From Solobacterium sp. (lineage in GTDB: Bacteria; Bacillota_I; Bacilli_A; Erysipelotrichales; Erysipelotrichaceae), in NCBI GenBank assembly GCA_017430925.1, contig JAFRMA010000104.1:1-35664 (forward strand): 35,664 nucleotides of DNA, given 5' to 3'. How positions within the stretch are numbered: position 1 is the first letter of the stretch; every line of letters starts with the position of its first letter. The translations under genes and the position numbers were made by a program. Below are positions 1-6,935 of the stretch, one piece after another. Under the pieces are notes generated by a model, which was given only the letters and a program-made list of their open reading frames with translations, was not told the DNA's origin and did not search any database.

Positions 1-126
1 ACCACCAGACGCTATATGTATATTTCTTCTTACGAGAATGCATATCTGTCTAAAGCAGCGAGGTTGTTCCGCAACTACATCATCAAGTATTTCTCATCAT
101 TGGAAAAAGAAGCCGGGTTAAAGTAA
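1..126 (+). CDS. LysR-family transcriptional regulator, C-terminal fragment (5' end outside window)
   Basis: Frame 1 is open from the first base to a TAA at 124-126 and gives the last 41 residues of a protein. The fragment contains YISSYENAYLSKAARLF followed by a short amphipathic tail. This resembles the closing strand and helix of LysR substrate-binding domains, where a 'Y.S.AA..F..F' pattern is common; that match is from memory. The DNA-binding half lies outside the window, so target and ligand cannot be told. Its stop codon overlaps the 3' end of the minus-strand RNA phosphodiesterase gene by 9 bases, a tail-to-tail arrangement with no room for a terminator. It could be another regulator type ending in a similar helix. 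Confidence 0.5.
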   Translation, partial: TTRRYMYISSYENAYLSKAARLFRNYIIKYFSSLEKEAGLK

Positions 127-627
127 ATATTCTCCGACTTCCGTATATATCATCTCGTGTTTTCCCCTGTCTGACCGCATTAAGGATACCTTGACTGCGG
201 TCATTTCTGTTTCCGGTATTTCGATCTCCGGATAATCCTCCCGGTTCCTGGTATATGCCTTCCGTACCAGGGTCATATGCGCTTCAAACTTCTTACGGTC
301 ATAGGGTATTCCGGCATCAGCCAGGGCATGGCGAAGACGACGTACATACTCGGTTAATTCCGGGCATGGTTCTATCCCGCACCAGTACAGATCCTGGTAT
401 TTTACCAACCTGTCTGTACGCAGGATAAAGGGTTCTGCAGGTATGGTTTCCATAACCTCCAATACTTTCTCCGGATCTGGATATTCCCCGATAAATGCCA
501 GGGTAAAGTGCAGATTCTCCTCCGGTGTATAATGCCCGTGTATGCCCTTCTTACGCATTTCTTCCTGCAGTTCCCGGATGGCTTCCCGGAAGGATTCGTC
601 AGGCAGGAGTGCGATAAATAATCTCAT
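118..627 (-). CDS. thpR: RNA 2',3'-cyclic phosphodiesterase (2H family)
   Basis: 169 residues, the usual size for the bacterial LigT/ThpR group of the 2H phosphoesterases. The family opens 2',3'-cyclic phosphates on RNA ends and can join tRNA half molecules in vitro. The two diagnostic HxTx motifs are both present: HFTL at residues 40-43 and HMTL at 117-120. The N-terminal MRLFIALLPDE strand is also typical (it reads like 'RLFIA..P.....'). The gene starts 2 bases after the aldo/keto reductase stop with no strong ribosome site, so translation is probably coupled. It is the last gene of its set, and its 3' end overlaps the convergent LysR-like gene. Confidence 0.9.
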   Translation of the reverse strand: MRLFIALLPDESFREAIRELQEEMRKKGIHGHYTPEENLHFTLAFIGEYPDPEKVLEVMETIPAEPFILRTDRLVKYQDLYWCGIEPCPELTEYVRRLRHALADAGIPYDRKKFEAHMTLVRKAYTRNREDYPEIEIPETEMTAVKVSLMRSDRGKHEMIYTEVGEYLL

Positions 628-629
628 AT

Positions 630-1424
630 TTACAGTTCCGCGATCTGTTTCGTTTCCTGATCGTTCAGTTCAAAGTCAAAGATATCCAGATTTTGTACCT
701 GGTGTCCATAAGAGTGTGACTTGGGTATCGTGATCACACCGTTCTGGTAATGATAACGCAGGATCACCTGTGCCCAGGTCTTGCCGTATTTTGTGCCGAT
801 CGCAGTCAGCGGTTCACGGTATTCCGGGCCAAAGCGCAGCGGTCCCCAGGCCATCGGCAGGATACCATGGACCTTGGCATAACGGATTACTTCGGTATTC
901 CACTCTTCCGGGTTACATTTCACCTGCAGTACCATTGGCGGTATCACACAATGATCCAGCAGATACGACAGCTGTTCACGATTGAAATTACAGATACCGA
1001 CGGAACGCACATATCCCTTCGTATAAGCTTCTTCAAAGCCTTTCCAGAGTTCCGCGGTTTCCTCCATGTCTTCTCTGGGAAAGTGCAGAAGATACAGGTC
1101 AATGTAGTCTGAATGTAACTTCTGAAGACTCCTCTGTAAGGCTTCCTGTACATCTTCTCTATTCATCGGACGCTCTTCGCGTTTACTCATCTTTGTGCAG
1201 AGAAAGAATTCTTTCCGGTCTATACCGCTTTCCGCAATCCCCTTGCCTATCGCTTCCTCGTTGCGGTATCCTTCCGCGGTATCAAAGAAGCGGTAACCGG
1301 CTTTGACCGCAGAACGTACTTCTTTCGTATCACCGGTATATTCCTTATTCACCTTGGCAAAGCTGTTTGTGCCGGAACCTGTAACAGGAATCGTAATCTT
1401 GTTGGACAATGTGAAGTACTGCAT
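630..1424 (-). CDS. Aldo/keto reductase
   Basis: 264 residues, matching short AKR-superfamily NADPH-dependent carbonyl reductases (2,5-diketo-gluconate reductase type, about 260-280 residues). The catalytic tetrad can be placed: D48 in FFDTAEGY, Y53, K78 in CTKMSK and H114 in YLLHFP. The NADP-binding 'IPKS' motif appears near the C terminus (ITIPKSHSYGH), where the family binds the 2'-phosphate of NADPH. The start is supported by AAGGAG seven bases upstream of ATG. It lies between the small Cys-rich gene and thpR on the same strand. Substrate cannot be told from sequence. The tetrad region reads EGYRNEEAIG rather than the commoner 'YGNE', a small family-level variation. Confidence 0.93.
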   Translation of the reverse strand: MQYFTLSNKITIPVTGSGTNSFAKVNKEYTGDTKEVRSAVKAGYRFFDTAEGYRNEEAIGKGIAESGIDRKEFFLCTKMSKREERPMNREDVQEALQRSLQKLHSDYIDLYLLHFPREDMEETAELWKGFEEAYTKGYVRSVGICNFNREQLSYLLDHCVIPPMVLQVKCNPEEWNTEVIRYAKVHGILPMAWGPLRFGPEYREPLTAIGTKYGKTWAQVILRYHYQNGVITIPKSHSYGHQVQNLDIFDFELNDQETKQIAEL

Positions 1425-1503
1425 ATTCTTACTCCTTTGTAATACTAAATACTCTCCGGATCACTGGGTATCCTTCAATAAACCAGGTTATGTGAGCGAT
1501 CGA

Positions 1504-1707
1504 CTATGCCTGTGCTTTTTCAAGCTCTTCCTGTTCCTGCAGAGCTTTTTTCTCACAGGCGGTCATCGGAGATGTTTCACTCTTGTGATGGTTTTCCACG
1601 CAGGCATCACAATCACGATATCTCGGGCATCCGACGACTCCGCCGCGGGGACATGGACATAAATCCGGGTTGTAAAGATAGTCTGGTTTGATTTTGATCG
1701 TTGTCAT
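1504..1707 (-). CDS. Small cysteine-rich protein, probable metal-binding
   Basis: 67 residues with six cysteines and two adjacent histidines: C17, C19, C27, C33, C36, H40, H41 and C51. The spacing C-x-C-x7-C-x5-C-x2-C-x3-H-x10-C resembles small cytosolic Cys-rich proteins of Clostridia (DUF6485-like), a comparison made from memory. The C-terminal 15 residues are Lys/Glu-rich and helical. The start is supported by AAGGAG about nine bases upstream of ATG. The spacing would suit one or two zinc or iron sites. There is no signal peptide, so it should be cytosolic. It lies between a lipoprotein gene and an aldo/keto reductase. Function is unknown. Confidence 0.75.
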   Translation of the reverse strand: MTTIKIKPDYLYNPDLCPCPRGGVVGCPRYRDCDACVENHHKSETSPMTACEKKALQEQEELEKAQA

Positions 1708-1771
1708 TGTTGTGTTCTCCTTATGTAATTGATGTGTTTTTCTGTTTCCTCATGTCCTGAATAAACACAAT

Positions 1772-2695
1772 TTATCCCTCTACCTGCTCCGGGTCTGCCC
1801 AGACAGAATAATCATAACTTTCCAGATACTTCAGGGTATTTGACAGTGTATCGTAATGTACCCCGTAAATATACTGCGGAAGTCCTTCTTCCTTCGGATC
1901 CATGGAGTACATCTGGTACATATTTCCTTCATACAGCATTTCATCCATGGAACTGCAGGTATACTGTCCTGTCTGTAACTGTTCCGATGCCTGCGGGGCG
2001 AAATTCACCATGACATCATGCAGATACTGGGCCAGAAGCGGCACTTCCGCACTGGTCAGCTGATCATACGGTGTGTTATCTACCGTACCCATTTTATAGT
2101 CTGTACGCAGGTGTCCGTCCGCATTGACTCCGGTATAGAGGAACGCCGTGTCTCCGTAGTTGGTATTATAGGAGAATATTCCCCGGGGAGTCATTCCGTC
2201 TGCACTTTCAATATAGATTACAGGAAGACTATCTTCTTCCAGATACCAGATATCTTTCGGCAGTGCGGTCTGTGAGTCGAACGACGCAATCGTCAGGTTT
2301 GTCTCGCGGCTTGGAATCACCAGGTATACCAGATCACCATAGACGGAATCTTCACCCTGAATCCTATGCGCATCATCGATTTCACTGATCAGTTTATAAC
2401 CCCATTCATTCTCAGCTCTGGCAAGAACATCATCTACCGTACGGGAAGGACCTGTACAGCCGAGAAGAACGATTTCTATATCTTCATAGCCTTCCATCTG
2501 GTCAACATATTCTTTGGATAACGGCAGGTCATCCAGAGTTTTCTTCGGTGCCTGGCTGGGTACCGGTGCCGGTGTGGCTGTCGGTTCAACTGTCGGTGTT
2601 TCTGCCGGGGCGGCGGAAGGTGAAGGTGTCACATTCTTTCCTGTACATCCCACAAGGCATGCGGCCATGCCTAAGATCAACCATGTTTTCTTCAT
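1772..2695 (-). CDS. Predicted lipoprotein with Pro/Thr-rich linker, function unknown
   Basis: 307 residues from the ATG at 2693-2695. This start is chosen because GGAGGG lies just upstream and the sequence then begins MKKTWLILGMAACLVGC, a standard lipoprotein signal with lipobox LVGC and Cys17. The open frame continues further upstream but would run into the carrier gene. Residues about 20-50 form a Ser/Pro/Thr/Ala linker of the kind that tethers extracellular domains. The remaining ~250 residues look globular (mixed polar, with YGVHYDTLSNTLKYLESYDYS near the end split as a Tyr-rich tail) and match no family I recognise. It has its own extended -10 promoter downstream of the carrier terminator. 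Confidence 0.85.
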   Translation of the reverse strand: MKKTWLILGMAACLVGCTGKNVTPSPSAAPAETPTVEPTATPAPVPSQAPKKTLDDLPLSKEYVDQMEGYEDIEIVLLGCTGPSRTVDDVLARAENEWGYKLISEIDDAHRIQGEDSVYGDLVYLVIPSRETNLTIASFDSQTALPKDIWYLEEDSLPVIYIESADGMTPRGIFSYNTNYGDTAFLYTGVNADGHLRTDYKMGTVDNTPYDQLTSAEVPLLAQYLHDVMVNFAPQASEQLQTGQYTCSSMDEMLYEGNMYQMYSMDPKEEGLPQYIYGVHYDTLSNTLKYLESYDYSVWADPEQVEG

Positions 2696-2720
2696 TCTCT
2701 TCCCTCCTGAATCTACATAT

Positions 2721-2729
2721 ATCATAGCA
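2721..2729 (-). promoter_or_regulatory. Extended -10 promoter for the lipoprotein gene
   Basis: Read on the minus strand, TGC-TATGAT is an extended -10 element. It lies just after the carrier terminator and about 25 bases before the lipoprotein ATG. A transcription start near 2714 would leave a 19-base leader holding the GGAGGG site. There is no good -35 hexamer at 16-18 bases, which is common for extended -10 promoters. Confidence 0.5.
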
Positions 2730-2730
2730 G

Positions 2731-2768
2731 AAAAACAGACAGCCATAGGTGAATATGACTGTCTGTTT
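2731..2768 (-). terminator. Rho-independent terminator after the YfcC-type carrier
   Basis: On the minus strand, AAACAGACAG (2759-2768) pairs perfectly with CTGTCTGTTT (2733-2742). A further inner CATA/TATG pairing tightens the stem, and a run of five T follows. It ends the M20 peptidase-carrier transcript and separates it from the lipoprotein gene. Confidence 0.85.
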
Positions 2769-2799
2769 ATTAATGAACCGGGGATAGTTCCAGAAATTC

Positions 2800-4164
2800 T
2801 TACGCGAATCCGATAACGGTAAGGACGTACAGTGAGACCCAGCAAACAACTGCCAGGAAGCAGATCTTCGGGAATACCCACTTGAACCACTTGTTATACG
2901 GGATATTGGCAAGACCGAGAGCCGCAACTGTCGTACCCAGTACAGGCGAGATGATATTTGTCAGCTTATCACCATAACCAAGTGCCTGGACACCAACCTG
3001 CAGTGTCAGACCCAGATTCTCGCACATCGGCTTGATAATCGGGCAGAGGATCGCTGCTTTTGCGCCTGCAGACGGAACGATCATGTTGATGAGTGTACAT
3101 ACTGCGGAGATACCGACAGCTGCGAGACCCTTACCAAGAGCTCTCAGAGGAATACAGCAGACATTGACGATTGTCGCAATGATATTACTCTGGCTCATGA
3201 CCAGGGACAGGGCTGTGGAAACACCGATGATGTAGCCAACGAATGCCATGGCAGCAACACCACCCGCAAATTCCTTACCGATTCTGTCCATGCTGTAACC
3301 ATGGATGAAACCGATAACGATGGCAAGAATGATAGCCTCAGCAACGATTGCGCCGTTCCCGAGTTTCAGGACAGAAACAAGGATCAGAGCAACGATCGGC
3401 TGTAAGAGGAACAGGATATCTGTAATGAGTTCCGGTGTAGTGATATGATCTCTTCCGACCTTTTCTTCACCATTATCCGCTTCTGTTGCCGGCAGCCAGT
3501 CTTCGACAGGAAGAACAGACTTGTTCGGATCAGCAGCGACTTTCTTACAGTAATTGAGAACCGGGAACAGAGAGATAACGGAGATGATCACGAAGCAGAC
3601 AACTCTCGGGAAGAATCCGGAATATACCGGAACACCCATCATCAGCTGCGGGTTCATCGCATACTGCGGGGAAGAAAGACCACCGATATGATAAGCGAAC
3701 AGGACGAGCGCAAGACCGCAGACAGGGTCAAGTTTCATCTTTCTCGCAAACATAAGTCCAATCGGTACCATCGCGATGATCTGGTCACCACCGGCGAAAC
3801 ATCCGATAAAGCAATACAGCAGGAATACGGCAGGAACCAGAACAGATGTTCCCTTACCCTGGAGCTTGTAGATCAGATAGTCAATTGTGTTGTCAATGGA
3901 CTTTGTGGAAAGTACGAGGAACGTATAACCACCAACAGTTAACAACAGACCAATGATCTGACCGGAGTTCTGAATACCGGTTAAGATCAATGTCAAAGCT
4001 TTTAACGGATTGACCGGAGAACGTTCAGCGATGTAGGAGAATGTTCCGTCTTCAGCGAATTGTCCCGGAGGAACAATGTAGGACAGAATGCTCACAAAGA
4101 GCAAAATGAACAGGATGAGGAAGAATAAATGAGGAAGCTTAAACCCCTTTTTCTTCTGTGACAT
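2800..4164 (-). CDS. YfcC-family (DcuC-like, ion-transporter superfamily) membrane carrier
   Basis: 454 residues, almost entirely hydrophobic helices with a short basic N terminus (MSQKKKGFKLPH). The pattern fits the YfcC/C4-dicarboxylate anaerobic carrier-like group of the ion transporter superfamily, related to AbgT p-aminobenzoyl-glutamate carriers. Visible hallmarks are the early SYIVPPGQF segment after TM1, CFAGGDQIIAMVPIGL, the re-entrant-type MIVPSAGAKAAILCPI and GYGDKLTNIISPVLG near the C terminus. The polar cytoplasmic insert lies around residues 210-245. It is 26 bases downstream of an M20 peptidase gene, with AAGGGG as ribosome site, so the pair is one operon. Coupling to an M20 hydrolase suggests import of an acylated amino acid or small peptide (inference). 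Confidence 0.88.
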   Translation of the reverse strand: MSQKKKGFKLPHLFFLILFILLFVSILSYIVPPGQFAEDGTFSYIAERSPVNPLKALTLILTGIQNSGQIIGLLLTVGGYTFLVLSTKSIDNTIDYLIYKLQGKGTSVLVPAVFLLYCFIGCFAGGDQIIAMVPIGLMFARKMKLDPVCGLALVLFAYHIGGLSSPQYAMNPQLMMGVPVYSGFFPRVVCFVIISVISLFPVLNYCKKVAADPNKSVLPVEDWLPATEADNGEEKVGRDHITTPELITDILFLLQPIVALILVSVLKLGNGAIVAEAIILAIVIGFIHGYSMDRIGKEFAGGVAAMAFVGYIIGVSTALSLVMSQSNIIATIVNVCCIPLRALGKGLAAVGISAVCTLINMIVPSAGAKAAILCPIIKPMCENLGLTLQVGVQALGYGDKLTNIISPVLGTTVAALGLANIPYNKWFKWVFPKICFLAVVCWVSLYVLTVIGFA

Positions 4165-4190
4165 ACTAGATTAGTCCCCTTTCTTTATAA

Positions 4191-5369
4191 CTAAATACTA
4201 AATTCATCAATATGTCTGATTACATCACACCACATCTTTGCCCTTGTATACATGGAATCAACGATTGCATATTCTCTGTCCGTATGATTCCATTCCCCAA
4301 GTACACCACAGGAACAAAGCGTCACGGCGCCGTGATATTGCAGGTTCGGTGCGTCAGAACCACCGCCAAGGAAAGCATGGCCAACTTCACCATAACCATC
4401 CGCAGCAGAGATCTTATTAACAAATTCGCACAGAGCGAGATTTCTTTCGTTTTCTTCAAAGACATTTCCTTTGAAAATCGGACCGACTTCTGTAGTTGTT
4501 CCTTCAACATAAGTCTTGGCAAAGATCTCATCGACTGCCGCCAAAGTCTTTTCCATTTCTTCTTTAGATTTGAAACGTACGGACCAGGTAACCTCACAAC
4601 GATCCGGAACCTGATTAGTCATCACACCACCGTTTACAATAGCTACGTTCACGTGTGTCCCGGTTTCCATGTTGGTCAGAGCATCCAGGGCAATCATCTT
4701 ATGCGCTGCTTCAACGACCGCGTTTCTGCCATGTTCAAAAGCATTGCCGGAATGAGCAGATACGCCATGAGTGATGAAAGAACCGCCGGCTGCCCCCTTA
4801 CGTCCTGTACATACGGCATTGTTCGGCAAACCTGTCTCCATATTGAAGGCAACCTTACATCCCTTAGCAGCTTCCTTGATGACTTCAGCAGTATACAGAT
4901 GATTCTTACCGGCTTCTTCATCACCGCAGAAACAGATCTTGATCGGTCTGTCCTTATAGCCGATGGATTCCAGTGCTTTGATCACATAAGCCGCAATAAC
5001 AATACCACCCTTCATATCCAGACATCCCGGACCATGCGCGTGACCTTCTTCATCAATCACAAACGGATGAGTTTCCAGGAATCCTTTCTTGAAGACTGTG
5101 TCATAATGTCCGGCAAGCATTACCGGCTGACCGGGTCTGTCTTCACCGATCACACCGCAGACGACCAGCGGTGTGTTTTCATGAGGTTCGATCAGTTCAC
5201 ATTTAACTCCGGCTTCTTCAAACAATGCCTTGACATGGTTCGCAACATTATAGGTGTCTTCGACATCCGCGCAGAACGCTTCCTGATTGACGAGATTACG
5301 CCATTTTTCGATGATTTCGTCATGTTTGGAATCGATGTAGGCCTCAATCTGTTTTTGCAACTCTTCCAT
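4191..5369 (-). CDS. M20-family metallopeptidase/aminoacylase (first copy)
   Basis: 392 residues, normal for two-zinc M20 enzymes of the carboxypeptidase G2/ArgE type, which cleave C-terminal glutamate or N-acyl groups. Metal and catalytic residues can be placed: H88 and D90 in AGHYDTV, D118 in LDMKGG, general base E151 with E152 in GDEEAG, E178 in NMETG, and a late His in GEWNHTDREYA. The lid (dimerisation) domain begins around GAAGGSFITHGVSAHSGN. Using Glu rather than Asp at the NMETG position points to the CPG2-like subgroup. GGAGAG upstream supports the start. It is first in an operon with the YfcC-type carrier and is about 41% or less identical by eye to the second M20 gene at 6936-8105 (rough visual impression). 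Confidence 0.93.
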   Translation of the reverse strand: MEELQKQIEAYIDSKHDEIIEKWRNLVNQEAFCADVEDTYNVANHVKALFEEAGVKCELIEPHENTPLVVCGVIGEDRPGQPVMLAGHYDTVFKKGFLETHPFVIDEEGHAHGPGCLDMKGGIVIAAYVIKALESIGYKDRPIKICFCGDEEAGKNHLYTAEVIKEAAKGCKVAFNMETGLPNNAVCTGRKGAAGGSFITHGVSAHSGNAFEHGRNAVVEAAHKMIALDALTNMETGTHVNVAIVNGGVMTNQVPDRCEVTWSVRFKSKEEMEKTLAAVDEIFAKTYVEGTTTEVGPIFKGNVFEENERNLALCEFVNKISAADGYGEVGHAFLGGGSDAPNLQYHGAVTLCSCGVLGEWNHTDREYAIVDSMYTRAKMWCDVIRHIDEFSI

Positions 5370-5422
5370 TATTCTTTTCTCTCCATTCTATGCCAGACAA
5401 GCGCAAAATATTATTATGCACA

Positions 5423-5446
5423 ATTTTATTATTGTTATAATAAAAT
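5423..5446. repeat. Perfect 10-4-10 inverted repeat overlapping the M20 promoter (probable operator)
   Basis: ATTTTATTAT (5423-5432) and ATAATAAAAT (5437-5446) are exact reverse complements separated by TGTT. The repeat covers the proposed minus-strand -10 element and spacer, the usual place for a repressor operator. It is very AT-rich and followed by no T-run that would suit a terminator of a gene, so an operator is the better reading. Confidence 0.55.
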
Positions 5447-5455
5447 GTGTCTCAA
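5428..5455 (-). promoter_or_regulatory. Putative promoter of the M20-carrier operon
   Basis: On the minus strand, TTGAGA (5450-5455) and AATAAT (5428-5433) are separated by 16 bases. A start near 5421 gives a leader of about 50 bases before the M20 ATG. The -10 lies inside the 10-4-10 inverted repeat. Confidence 0.45.
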
Positions 5456-5465
5456 ACATTGTCTA

Positions 5466-5493
5466 ATGCATATAAAGCTATAAATATATGCAT
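5466..5493. repeat. Perfect 9-10-9 inverted repeat upstream of the M20 promoter
   Basis: ATGCATATA (5466-5474) and TATATGCAT (5485-5493) are exact reverse complements around a 10-base spacer. It sits about 10 bases upstream of the proposed -35 of the M20 operon, a position suited to an activator or second repressor site. The regulator is not identified. Confidence 0.5.
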
Positions 5494-5606
5494 AAAAAGT
5501 TATAGATAATTTTTTATCAGTATTGTCATCACCTTTACTTATTCATGATCCGATTTTCATCTATACCCTGGATTAGTATATTTGAACCATCCTGCGCTTA
5601 TTCCGC

Positions 5607-5636
5607 TTGACAACCGTAAAGCTGAATCATTAAAGT
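5607..5636 (+). promoter_or_regulatory. Promoter of the PatB/MalY-type C-S lyase gene
   Basis: A consensus -35 TTGACA (5607-5612) and -10 TAAAGT (5631-5636) are separated by 18 bases. The AAAGGAGG ribosome site follows at about 5648-5655, with ATG at 5662. Confidence 0.55.
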
Positions 5637-5661
5637 GAGAATGGAATAAAGGAGGATATTC

Positions 5662-6873
5662 ATGAAATACGATTTTACTTCTATCATTGACCGTCATGGC
5701 AAAGATGCGATTGCGATCGACGGCTTAGGCGCTATGCCCGGATTTACACCGGATGCGCCGCAGGAAGGTTTTGACGCGATCCCGATGTGGGTGGCAGACA
5801 TGAACTTCCCTACCGTACCCACCATTCAGGACGCGATCATTGAGCGTGCAAAACACCCGTGCTTCGGTTATTTCCAGCCGACCGATGAATACTTCAACAG
5901 TATCATTAAATGGCATGAAACACGTAACGGTGTCACAGGTCTGACCAAGGAATGCATCGGTTATGAAAACGGTGTTCTCGGCGGTGTAATCTCCGCGTTA
6001 AACGTATTCTGTTCCAGAGGGGATAATGTCCTGGTACACTCCCCGACCTATATCGGCTTCACGATGTCTCTGACCAATAACGGTTACAATCTCGTTCATT
6101 CACCGCTGGTAAAGGATGAAAACAATGTCTGGCGTATGGATTACGAAGATATGGAAAAGAAGATCGTCCAGAACAAGATCCATGCGGCAATCATGTGTTC
6201 TCCGCACAACCCGTGCGGAAGAGTATGGGAACGCTGGGAACTTGAAAAAGCCATGGAACTGTACAAGAAGTACGATGTTATGGTAGTATCTGATGAAATC
6301 TGGTCCGATATCACATTGTTCGGCAATCAGCATATTCCTACACAATCTGTTTCCGAAGACGCAAAGATGCGTACGGTAGCTGTCTACGCTCCGTCCAAGA
6401 CATTCAATCTTGCGGGTCTTGTCGGTTCCTACCATATCATCTATAATCCGACGATCCGTGACAGAGTAGCCAAGGAATCTTCCCTGCCGCACTACAATGA
6501 CATGAACGTATTGTCCATGCACGCCCTGATCGGCGCATACAAGCCGGAAGGATATGAATGGGTAGACGAACTCAAGGAAGTACTAAGTGAAAATGTACGT
6601 TATGCGGCTGACTACATTGAAGAACACTTCAAGGGTGTTACTCTCTCCCGTCCTCAGGGCACGTACATGTTGTTTATCGACTGCACGGAATGGTGCAAAG
6701 CCCACAACAAAACTATTGACGATGTTGAAAAAGCTGCCTGGAATGTCGGTGTAGCTATCCAGGATGGTAAGATGTTCCACGGACCTTGTCATATCCGTAT
6801 GAACCTGGCGCTTCCGAAGAGCAGAGTGGAAGAAGCCATGGACAGATTAAGCAAGTACGTATTTGTGGACTAA
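5662..6873 (+). CDS. PLP-dependent C-S lyase/aminotransferase, MalY/PatB family
   Basis: 403 residues, the usual length of fold-type I MalY/PatB cystathionine beta-lyase-like enzymes, which split cysteine S-conjugates or cystathionine to a thiol (or homocysteine), pyruvate and ammonia. Landmarks: PMWVADMNFP at 41-50 (family N-terminal motif), SPHNPCGRVW with N183 binding PLP, VVSDEIW with D211, and YAPSKTFNLAGL with K246 as the Schiff-base lysine. A strong AAAGGAGG site supports the start. It is transcribed divergently from the M20-carrier operon and convergently with a second M20 gene, suggesting a shared pathway of deacylating and then cleaving conjugated cysteine compounds (inference). The exact substrate is not shown by sequence. 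Confidence 0.92.
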   Translation: MKYDFTSIIDRHGKDAIAIDGLGAMPGFTPDAPQEGFDAIPMWVADMNFPTVPTIQDAIIERAKHPCFGYFQPTDEYFNSIIKWHETRNGVTGLTKECIGYENGVLGGVISALNVFCSRGDNVLVHSPTYIGFTMSLTNNGYNLVHSPLVKDENNVWRMDYEDMEKKIVQNKIHAAIMCSPHNPCGRVWERWELEKAMELYKKYDVMVVSDEIWSDITLFGNQHIPTQSVSEDAKMRTVAVYAPSKTFNLAGLVGSYHIIYNPTIRDRVAKESSLPHYNDMNVLSMHALIGAYKPEGYEWVDELKEVLSENVRYAADYIEEHFKGVTLSRPQGTYMLFIDCTEWCKAHNKTIDDVEKAAWNVGVAIQDGKMFHGPCHIRMNLALPKSRVEEAMDRLSKYVFVD

Positions 6874-6889
6874 ACGATCTGCGAATAAG

Positions 6890-6927
6890 AAAAAGCTGTT
6901 ACAGATATACTTGTAACAGCTTTTATT
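6890..6927. terminator. Bidirectional rho-independent terminator
   Basis: AAAAGCTGTTACA (6891-6903) pairs perfectly with TGTAACAGCTTTT (6912-6924) around an 8-base loop. It has T-runs on both strands and lies between the convergent C-S lyase and second M20 genes, so it can stop transcription from either side. Confidence 0.92.
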
Positions 6928-6935
6928 AATCTCTC

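Larger units (their letters stand above)
5370..5661. promoter_or_regulatory. Divergent intergenic control region (M20-carrier operon / C-S lyase)
   Basis: This 292-base AT-rich gap separates two divergent start codons and contains no convincing gene. It holds a minus-strand promoter near 5428-5455, a plus-strand promoter at 5607-5636, and two perfect inverted repeats at 5423-5446 and 5466-5493, all listed separately. The middle part (about 5500-5600) shows nothing I can name. Confidence 0.7.

Noticed and set aside
2696..2890. N-terminal extension of the 307-residue lipoprotein
   Set aside because: It would cross the terminator and enter the carrier gene, and it would bury a normal lipoprotein signal peptide.
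4212..5483. Long plus-strand open frame (423 codons) opposite the first M20 gene
   Set aside because: It is the antisense shadow of a gene with intact M20 motifs, has no ribosome site and shows no recognisable family.
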